From: Ophiura sarsii
Taxonomy: Eukaryota > Echinodermata > Ophiuroidea > Amphilepidida > Ophiuridae
DNA: 64,000 nt
NCBI GenBank assembly: GCA_035610835.1
Contig: CM069446.1
Span: forward strand, 2,247,001 to 2,311,000
Direction of reading: 5' to 3'
In this document: one piece after another, positions 55,735 through 64,000 of the stretch
Layout of the letters: every line of letters begins with the position of its first letter
Position numbering within the stretch: position 1 is the first letter of the stretch
Notes under the pieces: generated by a model
Seen by the model: the letters and a program-made list of their open reading frames with translations, nothing else
Database searches by the model: none
What the model was told of the DNA's origin: nothing
Program-made: the position numbers and the translations under genes

Positions 55735-58700
55735 AACGTAATAGTGATAGTGATAGTGACAACTCCCATTCACCAACCAAACCTCTTACATCCACCCCAA
55801 CTCGTCCAGACCCTGCCACAAGACCACCCAAATTCAAACCACCTAACAAAAATCGCAAATTTGGCTTAAAAGGCATGATAATCAACTGCAATAGCCTCAA
55901 AAGCACTGCTAAACAGGCTGCCTTCCGTTCAACTGTGGAGCAGCACCGCCCTGACATTATCATGGGCTGTGAATCAAAAATTGATGTGTCTATGCCAACT
56001 TACTCCCTGTTCCCCGACAACTATACAGTCTATCGTAGAGACAGGAACATATACGGGGGAGGTGTCTTTCTTGCCACCAGAGATATTCTTATATCTGACA
56101 GTTCTCCTCAATTTGACTCAGACTGTGAGATTATTTGGGCCAACATACGATTTGCAGGTACCAAACCCCTATATATTGCTAGTTTTTATGGCCCACAAAC
56201 GCAAGCAAACAAAAATGCTGCCGTTGACCAACTATCCATATCACTAACCAAACTTATAGGTAAGCGGAAATCATATCCAAATATCATAATAGGCGGCGAC
56301 TTCAACTTCCCTGATATAGATTGGGCATCATGGTCCACCACAAATACCAAAACTGCACCCGCCCATTCCAAATTCCTTAACTTTCTTCTGGGAAACTCAC
56401 TGTCACAACTCGTCACAAAAATTACAAGACCTGTATCAAATAGTGTCCTGGACCTCATTACAACAACGTGTCCTCAGGTAATCGATAACATAGAGTCACT
56501 TCCCGGTATCTCAGACCACAACATTGTCTTATTCAACATCAACATGAAACCAAAAATACAATCTAAACCACGGAGAAAAGTTCCAAACTTCAAAAAAGCT
56601 GACCCAGAAAAACTCCAAAAACTTACCAAGGAATTTTCACATAAGTTCATATCCTCAAATCCAGAGGACAATAGTGTGGATACAAACTGGAGAAAAATCT
56701 GTGACTTCCTGAAAGATCTTATGAACTCACACATACCTTCCAAAATGAGCGGGGGCAAAAGACACGTGCCATGGATAACGCCACAAATCAAACGAAAAAT
56801 GAGAAAACGTGACAGGCTATACACACTGGCAAGAAAATTAAGCTCATCCACTCATTGGAAAACTTTCCGTATCTTCAGGAATAGTCTAGCAAAACTCATA
56901 CGTTGTGCCCACGTAAATTATGTCAATAACATAATAGGGTGTAGTCTCACTGACAAACCTAAAACATTCTGGTCCTACGTGAAACTTATGAGAACAAGTA
57001 ATCTGGGCATACCAGCACTACGCACTCCGTCCAAGTATTGTATAAATGACAAAGACAAAGCCACCGCCTTGAACACACAATTCAAGTCAGTCTTCAACCC
57101 CTGTGTGGCTAGCAATATCCCCAATAAAGGCTCTTCACCATTCCCGGACATACCAAACCTTACTATCCATCAGGAGGGCGTCATTAAACAGCTCAAACAG
57201 CTAAATCCTTCCAAAGCTAGCGGCCCTGACGAGATCCCACCACGACTCCTGAAGATCGTCGCAGAAGAAATTGCACCTGCACTCACTTTCTTGTTCCAAC
57301 AGTCTCTCGACTCTGGTGTGGTTCCCTCCCAGTGGAAGAAAGCCCTGGTCACTGGTATCTACAAGAAAGGTGAGAAGTCTGACCCTGCCAACTACAGACC
57401 AATATCCCTGACATGCCTTTGCTGCAAAATCCAAGAACACATCGTCCTGAGCCATGTTGCCAAGCACCTAAGCCAACATAAAATCCTACTGGACTCTCAA
57501 CATGGCTTCAGAGAACGCCTCTCAACAGTCACCCAACTGCTAACATCAATACATGACTGGGCCACAACTTTAGAACACAGAGGTCAGACAGATGTCATTC
57601 TACTAGATTTTAGCAAGGCGTTTGATAGAGTTTCCCACCCACACCTGTCCGCCAAGTTAGACTTCTACGGGATTCGAGGGCAAACTCTCACTTGGATAAA
57701 CGCCTTTCTCAACAACCGCACCCAGGCAGTCTCTGTAAATGGTCAACACTCATCCTGGGAAGATGTGACATCAGGAGTCCCCCAAGGATCTGTACTTGGT
57801 CCTGCGTTATTCTTGCTGTATATAAATGACATACAGGACAGCATCCAATCAAACATCAGACTCTTTGCTGACGATAGCATTGTATACAGAGAAATACATT
57901 CTGCGCATGATCACCAGGTACTTCAAGACGATCTACAAATACTCGCAAAGTGGTCCAAAGACTGGCTGATGGACTTCAACGTCAACAAGTGCGCAATTCT
58001 AAGCATCTCACGCAAAAGAAATCCCAGCCACTTTGAATACACCATCCATGGCAAACCACTAAACCATGTAGACCATCATGACTACCTGGGTATCTCTATC
58101 GCCAAAGATCTCCGCTGGAACACCCATTGCCAAAACACCGCAAAGAAAGCAAACCGCACACTGGGTCTCCTCCGGAGAACACTAGGCCCGTGCACAAAAG
58201 ACGTCAAAGCAAGAGCCTATGAGTCTCTGGTACGTCCCCGGCTAGAGTACGCCTCTGAAGCTTGGAATCCAACAGCAAATACCCAAGTGGACCAACTGGA
58301 GAAAGTTCAGAGGGCTGCTGCAAGATTCGTCCACCGTGACTATCGACGCACCACTCCTGTAACACCACTTGTCACCAATCTGGGTTGGGATACACTACAC
58401 ACACGTCGTCTACTGCACCAGAGCACGATGTTCTACAAAATCCACTACAGACTCGTGAACATTACATTTCCACCATGTGTTATTCCGGCCACTCACTTTA
58501 CAAGAAAGGATCACGACCTTAAATATCAACTCCCTTCAACATCAACAGAAGCCTACAGATTGTCATATTTCCCACGATCCATCCGTATCTGGAACCAATT
58601 GCCATCCACTGCAGTAAACTCCCCCTCGGTCGCAGTTTTCCAGAAAGCAGCTCTACCAGTCATCAGAGTACTGCTTCCGACACCTGGCACCAGACTCCTT

Positions 58701-58900
58701 TAGATTGGCAACACCTTGTATATAGTGCACCTTGAGTTCCCTGTTATCTTCGTCGTCTTGTGATGTTTGTTTTCACCTTCCACTTCAATTATTTATTTTT
58801 TCGCGCACCAATGGCTGTCGACGTCAACGCACCGCACACATCCTAGTTTAGCCCCGTAGGAGCTGTAAAAGGATTACAACTATCAAGTATCAAGTAACAT
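55735..58900 (+). mobile_element. Non-LTR retrotransposon (LINE) with endonuclease and RT, likely 5'-truncated
   Basis: It lies directly after the satellite array. The 3' end is a short tandem tail (ATCAAGT repeated, ~58,880-58,895). No ORF1 is found upstream because the satellite intervenes. Confidence 0.85.
55875..58703 (+). CDS. LINE ORF2: APE-type endonuclease plus reverse transcriptase
   Basis: 942 codons without stops. The frame is open from ~55,742, giving a Ser/Thr/Pro-rich lead (SDSDSDNSHSPTK, then RPPKFKPPNKNRKFGLKG), so the true start may be upstream. Endonuclease (1-~225): INCNSLKS, MGCESKI (catalytic Glu), SFYGPQ, GGDFNFPDIDW (catalytic Asp/Asn), and SDHNIVLFNI (catalytic His). 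RT: SGPDEIPPRLLK (~448), NYRPISLTCLCCK (~507), ILLDFSKAFDRVSH (~574), SGVPQGSVLGPALF (~631), IRLFADDSIVYR (~661), NVNKCAILSIS, YLGISI, and LEKVQRAAARFV. All catalytic residues are present, so the enzyme could be functional and would nick DNA and prime reverse transcription. Jockey/CR1/Daphne-type clade by motif style, not resolved. Confidence 0.9.
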   Translation: MIINCNSLKSTAKQAAFRSTVEQHRPDIIMGCESKIDVSMPTYSLFPDNYTVYRRDRNIYGGGVFLATRDILISDSSPQFDSDCEIIWANIRFAGTKPLYIASFYGPQTQANKNAAVDQLSISLTKLIGKRKSYPNIIIGGDFNFPDIDWASWSTTNTKTAPAHSKFLNFLLGNSLSQLVTKITRPVSNSVLDLITTTCPQVIDNIESLPGISDHNIVLFNINMKPKIQSKPRRKVPNFKKADPEKLQKLTKEFSHKFISSNPEDNSVDTNWRKICDFLKDLMNSHIPSKMSGGKRHVPWITPQIKRKMRKRDRLYTLARKLSSSTHWKTFRIFRNSLAKLIRCAHVNYVNNIIGCSLTDKPKTFWSYVKLMRTSNLGIPALRTPSKYCINDKDKATALNTQFKSVFNPCVASNIPNKGSSPFPDIPNLTIHQEGVIKQLKQLNPSKASGPDEIPPRLLKIVAEEIAPALTFLFQQSLDSGVVPSQWKKALVTGIYKKGEKSDPANYRPISLTCLCCKIQEHIVLSHVAKHLSQHKILLDSQHGFRERLSTVTQLLTSIHDWATTLEHRGQTDVILLDFSKAFDRVSHPHLSAKLDFYGIRGQTLTWINAFLNNRTQAVSVNGQHSSWEDVTSGVPQGSVLGPALFLLYINDIQDSIQSNIRLFADDSIVYREIHSAHDHQVLQDDLQILAKWSKDWLMDFNVNKCAILSISRKRNPSHFEYTIHGKPLNHVDHHDYLGISIAKDLRWNTHCQNTAKKANRTLGLLRRTLGPCTKDVKARAYESLVRPRLEYASEAWNPTANTQVDQLEKVQRAAARFVHRDYRRTTPVTPLVTNLGWDTLHTRRLLHQSTMFYKIHYRLVNITFPPCVIPATHFTRKDHDLKYQLPSTSTEAYRLSYFPRSIRIWNQLPSTAVNSPSVAVFQKAALPVIRVLLPTPGTRLL

Positions 58901-60509
58901 TTCTGTACACCAGTTTTATTGATTATTTTAAAAATTGCTGTGAAAAATATTACAGTGACCCTACTAAACTATACATTTGTATTCATCAGCCACAGGATTA
59001 ACCAAGATGATTGACCCAATCATATATAAACAAAGAACATGTGACCTTGCATTTGTCCTGTTTATGCGAGTAAAACCTCCGATTACTAGTGCCATCCTTT
59101 TTTACTAATAACCTCTCTCTTTTAACTACAACATCTAAATACTATTTGTGGCGAGTCTGTCCGTCTGTCCGTCTGTCTGTCCGTCCAATGCCTTCGGGTG
59201 CAGATCCCTGCCCGTCTGCCCATGTAATCGCTGTGCACAGGGATCTTCACCCCACGTAGACAACAAGCTATTGCTACGCGAGCGCGTATAAACAAAACAA
59301 AACATGGCGCACGCAAGTGCCGGCGCACGCGTTATGGCGCAGACCGTAAGGTGTGTACGCGTTCGTGGCGCAAACTGGGTCTTTTCATGGGGCGGGTAAA
59401 AGGAAGCCGTATACAGATAATATTCAACTAAAACAATATTAGCTGCCTGCTACTGCACCAATTAAATTTGTCACCACAACAATAAAAACATCTTTTTAGT
59501 AAACATGTGTACAAACTATCAAACTATCTATTATAAAAACACATCGCTAACAATGTAACACTAACAGTCATCGAATCTGGTTCCCCTAGGATCCTAAAGT
59601 ACCAACCACAAACCATGTCTACTGAAACCGCTCAACCAAAAACCATGCAACCCGATAACCGCGAAACCCGCGAACCGCGAAACCCCGAGAACCGCTCTAG
59701 TTGTATGCTACAAATTGAGGGAAATTTAAACACTGGGAACCCATTGAATTAATGTGTTGGCATTTTGGTATTCTAGGTTCAATATAAAAAGTTCAATAAG
59801 TTTTGTTAGATGTTCTGATTGCTGGCCCGATTTTCAAATTGATGATTTCTATTTAACATGAAAGGTCATCCTTAAAATTGTCGTATTCCAAATTTTTAGT
59901 TGCATAACTCCAATGGTTCTTATTTTAGAAGTACAAGGTCACAATAAATTTTCTCATTGAGTAGTACACAAACTGGCGGGTGGTTAACTACCTTTGGCAG
60001 TAAATTCACCACATTTAGCCCATAATTTTTAAGTGGAACATGTCTGGGCCCTAAGATTTTACAGACATACTGAGAAAAATATGGGGATTCTTCTGATATC
60101 AAAATATCTTGATGTGAACAAAATCATAGCCCCATAAAAGTGATCGGAACATTTCTTTTTTTGAGACATTATTATTTTAAGGGAAAACATTACATTAATT
60201 CAGTGATTTTATTTGTTGCTCTTTTTAGTTAAGTTAAAAATCAAAATTAGCTTGATAATAAGTTATGATAAGATGGATAGAACCATGTGTGGCGCAGGTC
60301 ACTCATGTGGGTGGGTGCAATGAAAAGGTATAGAAAATGTGGGTGATTTCCATTTCGGATGTCAAATTTCCTCTCAAATATGTTTCCTTATCCCATGAAG
60401 AATAGTGGTTTCGTAGCCTTGAAGCGCTTCAAAAGCTATATAACAAACAACATCTACTTATAATACTGGATAAGGTGACATAGGAAATCGCAAAGCCACG
60501 GCCATCAGT
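58901..60509. other. Unassigned DNA with (GTCT/GTCC)n microsatellite and dispersed repeat
   Basis: A GTCTGTCC microsatellite lies at 59,155-59,190 and a short ACCGCGAAAC repeat at 59,655-59,695. 59,855-59,995 is the reverse-oriented relative of 35,695-35,825. No gene. Confidence 0.5.
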
Positions 60510-60513
60510 TTAA

Positions 60514-61208
60514 GGGGGGACTTAAGGAAGTTTTTTGTTGAATTTTGGTTGTGCTGTAATTATTGAACCATGACTCAAATGTATATAAAAGTATACCTTT
60601 TTGGAAAGGAAATGGATGAGAGAATCCAAATTTGGCATCAGCTTTGACCAAAAATGTTGATTTTTTGAGAAAATTACAAAAACCCAATTTTTTTGAACAA
60701 AGCTAACAAACATAATGTTGAGTTTGAAATGCCCAAATCACTGGATGATGATGTTAAGACACTAATGAAAGGACGATCTTTTTTATTTTTAACCTAATCC
60801 AATATTTTTTGAAATTTTGACAAAAAAGTGTTAAAAAAAATAAAAATCCATTTTTTTCACGTTTTTTGGCACTTTTTGGTCAAAATGTTCAAAAATATTA
60901 GATTAGGTTTTTAAAAAAAAGAATCGTCCCTTCATTAGTATCTTAACATCATTATAAAGTAATTTTGAAATTGTTTACTCAAAATTATTTTTGTTAGCTT
61001 TGTTCAAAAGAATTTGGGTCAAAAAAGTGAATTTTGTGATTTTCTCAAAAAATCTACTTTTATGGTCAAAATTGACGCCAAATTTGGATTCTCTGATCCA
61101 TTTCCTTTCCAAAAATGTATACTTTTATATGCATTTGATTAATAGTTCATTAATTACAGCACTCACAAAATTCAAAAAATCAAATCAAAAACTTCCTTAA
61201 GTCCCCCC
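60514..61208. mobile_element. TTAA-flanked foldback element, 695 bp
   Basis: TTAA at 60,510-60,513 and 61,209-61,212; termini GGGGGGACTTAAGGAAGTTT and its complement. The arms pair over ~300 bp each with substitutions (e.g. TGGAAAGGAAATGGATGAGA against its complement at ~61,095). Diverged relatives at 11.84-12.24 and 20.03-20.30 kb. Confidence 0.85.
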
Positions 61209-61393
61209 TTAAAGGTATTACCATTAATCTTGTCAAACATAAAATATGCATTCATCAAACAAAACTCAGTCCGTTGATCACATCTAATACTAGTCAGTAC
61301 CCGTTCACTCACACCCTATAGCATTGTGTAGGGTCATAATGAAGACTAAAAATGTAGATTTAAAATATTTTTGGAGAACAAGTATAGGACCTT

Positions 61394-61674
61394 TAGGGAC
61401 GCACCATTAGATACTCAGGGGGGCATGGAAGTTTTCTAAAAAACAAACACTTTGCCCACTATCCAAGAGAAAAAAGGTTGACCCACTGCTGAGTAAAAAA
61501 AAAAGATCTGACTCACCCAACTCAATGTAAAGAAAAACATTAAAACCTAGAAGAAAAAAAAAACTTTGCCGCCTTTGCCCAATAAAAAAAAATGTCGCCG
61601 ACTTCGGTGGCGGAAAAAAAATCCGCACGACCCTCAACTTCCATGCCCCCTGAAAATCAAATGGTGCGTCCCTA
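61394..61674. mobile_element. MITE with TAGGGACGCACCATT termini
   Basis: TAGGGACGCACCATTAGATA...GGGGGGCATGGAAGTT is inverted at 61,637-61,674 (AACTTCCATGCCCCCTGAAA...AATGGTGCGTCCCTA). The interior has A-runs alternating with TTTGCC(C/G)C. Target duplication not clear. Non-coding. Confidence 0.75.
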
Positions 61675-62153
61675 TTGGAAAGCACTACCTAGCAATGAAT
61701 GGCATAGTTGACCGACTCGACCTGCAATTAATAACAATTACACCTTTTACAACAAACAAGATTAATACAAATAATAAACACAAACAAAGTTGTCATGGTA
61801 GTGTCGTTGGAAGATAAATCATTTAATATTTTGTGTAGTTCGTCGCGTGTGAATGATGATGATGGCATTGATTTTTAGAAAATTTTACTACCCAACAGTC
61901 ACTCCTACCAACTAGTCAACTTTAAAGTTTGGAGTAATACAATTATGCTATACGATTTGATACAAAAACGATTGGCTTTTTTTTGGAGTATTAAAATTAT
62001 GCTATACGATTGGATACAAAAACGATTGGTTTTTTTTCCCCAAGTTTCGTCTATCCAGATATAGTTGTTTTTTAACAATGCGAAGTATTTTACCGGAAAT
62101 ATAAAGTTTTTAAAAAGGATCAAAACCTTTTGGGAAATCTTGCATAGGCCTAA
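61675..62153. other. Unassigned DNA
   Basis: A block containing TTATGCTATACGATT is repeated in tandem near 61,943 and 61,994 (period ~51 bp). No gene. Confidence 0.45.
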
Positions 62154-62155
62154 TA

Positions 62156-62411
62156 TGTGACCCGTCACATCAAAATGGACATTTTAGTAGGGCCGAGTCA
62201 AATCTGAGCTATTGGTAAAAATTGAAAGAGCACATTTTAAGCTTTGAAATGATACCATGTTGAAAGTAATTGGACTTTGCAATCACAAGATATGATTTGA
62301 AGAAGCATTTTTTCCTTATTTATATTTTCTTTACATTTCACCAAATATATTTGCCTCTATCTCAAAACTCTATTTGCCAACAACAAATCCCTTTTGACGT
62401 GACTGGTCACA
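62156..62411. mobile_element. TA-flanked MITE with TGTGACC termini
   Basis: TGTGACCCGTCACATCAAAA (62,156) and TTTTGACGTGACTGGTCACA (ends 62,411) are inverted repeats with a few mismatches, flanked by TA (62,154-62,155, 62,412-62,413). 256 bp, non-coding. Confidence 0.8.
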
Positions 62412-62413
62412 TA

Positions 62414-63168
62414 TAATAATATAGGGCTACTAATACAAAAATTAGGTTTTTGGGGGCGAAGCCACCCTTATAGCATGAGATTGCAAACACTTACACATTT
62501 TGATCTTTCTAGACATATGTGGGGGGTCGCCATGTTTGTAGTCTTTGTAAATTACATGTACCTATGCAGTTTATTTCAACAGTACCCGCAGTCTGTGCTG
62601 GAGTCAAAGCTATATTTGTTTAGTTGATTAAAGATGTGCTACTCCCAACAGAGAGACATAATAGCTTATCTTGTTTGACTAGCTTATCTTGTTTGACCAA
62701 GGTCATATATACCTAGATTGTTCTTCAGACTGTACCCCCTCCCCTCTCCCTCCATGCACATAAATCAACTTTATTGGTTTCCTGTACTATTTTTAGACTG
62801 CGGTGTTTTGATTCTTTTTTTGGTTTGAATTATAGAAAATACATACACACTTTTCCCTGGTATTTTGGTATGAAACAGATATTTGGTTACAAAACATGCT
62901 TCTTTCTCTTGGATCACCCCCATTCCATTTCAATGGAATTTTTATTTTAGAATTGCCCATCTTTTGATTGCATTCTTAAATACCAGATACTTTCGTCACA
63001 ATTTACATACCGGATGTCCAAGAATTATTTCTACCTGGATCGGAAAGGTGAATGGAATTGCTATTTATAGCTTTGAATACCATTGCCAGTGTTTAATTTA
63101 TTTAAACTATACGCTGAAATTGAAAAACCGGTTTCCATTGATAAGTATCTTTTGTAACTCGGTATAGT
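62414..63168. other. Unassigned AT-rich DNA
   Basis: No gene or repeat recognised; a 94-codon ORF at 62,883 has no motifs. Confidence 0.4.
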
Positions 63169-64000
63169 TTGCTAAAAACCTCTTATGCGACAAATAACAA
63201 AAACCTCCTATTGTATAGGCCTGCCTGACCTGACCTTCATTTCATTGGATTATTCATAAGTGCCCGGTGTAACTGACATAAAAATAGATGGTTCCATCAC
63301 TCTCTACTTCAATTCATGTAAAGTCAAAATGTGACATTATGACATATATAAAGTTTTTACTATGATATCCACTCATCAGGCACTCAAATATTTGTTGTAT
63401 ACAGACACTCCTAAAGTCATAAACAGACAACCCAAGTTAATGACTAATACGCTAGCACCACATGCCACATTATCTTGATCGGTAGTAAAACAAGGCACCA
63501 GTAGATCTTGCCCCATCTCATCATTACACATCGTCACATTCAAGTCTGTTCCAGACCTTGAGACGGATTGAAAGTTCTGCTCTGTAGGGTCAAGTGCCCC
63601 ATCTTGTACATTGGGATTGTGGATTGAATACGCTCCGTTGTCATCAGCATCCCTCAGGAACAGAATCTGCTCCAGATCCACTTCTAAATAGATGTAGTTA
63701 CATGAATCGTTGCTATCAGTAACATTTATCAAGCGATCGATGAAAGGGCCTCCTTTCAGAACGCAGAATATGGTGAATTCTACGGTACGGGTGTAGTCAT
63801 CACTAACGTATTGCCTTATTAACTTGCCATAAACTATATGTTTGACTTCTTTTGCGATCACAGAGATGGGTTTGGATCTCCATTCCTTCGTAAGGCTACA
63901 AGGTGTTGAGAGTTGGATGGTTGCACACAGTATGAGCAACGCAGATATAATGCGTTTCAGCATAGCGTACCGGTACTGTATATTTGTCTGAATTCAATGG
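63169..64000 (-). repeat. Segmental duplication copy B (matches 37,693-38,921), cut by window end
   Basis: Same order as copy A, without the MITE. Homology runs to the last base of the window, so the true extent is unknown. Confidence 0.85.
63376..63963 (-). CDS. CCDC3-like secreted protein, copy B
   Basis: 195 codons, paralogue of the 38.2-kb gene and very similar throughout. It has the same signal peptide (MLKRIISALLILCATIQLS), the mature start CSLTKEW, a VEFTIFCVLKGG block, an INVT glycosylation site, ILFLRDADDN, DPTEQNFQSV, and a hydrophobic C-terminal tail. It differs by carrying a single NVTMCNDEMGQDL unit and by one residue less in the SDDYTR/SDELESY segment. Both reading frames are intact, so both copies may be expressed, or the duplication is recent. 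The likely product is a secreted or GPI-anchored glycoprotein of unknown function. Confidence 0.7.
   Translation of the reverse strand: MLKRIISALLILCATIQLSTPCSLTKEWRSKPISVIAKEVKHIVYGKLIRQYVSDDYTRTVEFTIFCVLKGGPFIDRLINVTDSNDSCNYIYLEVDLEQILFLRDADDNGAYSIHNPNVQDGALDPTEQNFQSVSRSGTDLNVTMCNDEMGQDLLVPCFTTDQDNVACGASVLVINLGCLFMTLGVSVYNKYLSA

Overview
This window is repeat-dominated animal DNA with no sign of bacterial or viral gene organisation. It holds non-LTR retrotransposons, a Penelope-like element, many TIR/foldback DNA elements flanked by TA or TTAA, long tandem arrays and poly(C)/poly(G) runs. The closest match in character is a marine deuterostome invertebrate, possibly an echinoderm. That is an inference from repeat style, and the sequence cannot prove the species. 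The only host protein genes I can support are two minus-strand paralogues (38.2-38.9 and 63.4-64.0 kb) of a small secreted protein resembling the N-terminal domain of CCDC3.

Layout. 0-2 kb: a tRNA-like relic, a poly(C) run and unassigned DNA. 2.1-7.7 kb: a 5.6-kb foldback element flanked by TTAA, whose inverted arms are tandem arrays of ~570-bp units. 8.6-11.0 kb: a TTAA-flanked MITE, then a TIR element carrying two nested TIR elements, one of which holds a reverse-transcriptase fossil. 11-13.7 and 30.6-32.1 kb: two copies of a composite repeat made of ~105-bp units plus a poly-pyrimidine tail. 15.5 kb: fossil C-terminus of a LINE. 17.1-18.2 kb: ~400-bp tandem units with hairpin-rich sub-repeats. 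18.2-19.1 kb: a segment also found at 42.6-45.4 kb. 21-23 kb: a MITE and a tandem G/C-run repeat. 23.4-29.3 kb: a Penelope-like element with ~373-bp terminal direct repeats, an inverted partial copy, RT and GIY-YIG domains, and a 1.29-kb MITE inside its reading frame. 33.4-34.5 kb: C-rich minisatellite. 36.1-36.8 kb: two elements carrying a tRNA-like promoter. 37.7-39 kb: CCDC3-like copy A. 39.0-42.7 kb: a 35-bp minisatellite of about 90 units. 43.0-45.3 kb: 5'-truncated LINE. 45.9-47.3 kb: two foldback MITEs. 48.6-50.6 kb: broken LINE. 51.0-55.7 kb: 144-bp satellite (~32 units). 55.7-58.9 kb: LINE with intact endonuclease and RT. 60.5-62.4 kb: three MITEs. 63.2-64.0 kb: CCDC3-like copy B.

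The window records a sequence of insertions more than a working pathway. Several empty-site comparisons can be read directly: a MITE that splits the Penelope frame, a LINE inside a duplicated segment, and a MITE present beside one CCDC3-like paralogue but absent from the other. The retroelements supply the only enzymatic functions seen (RT, apurinic-type endonuclease, GIY-YIG endonuclease). The DNA elements are all non-autonomous and would need transposases from elsewhere.
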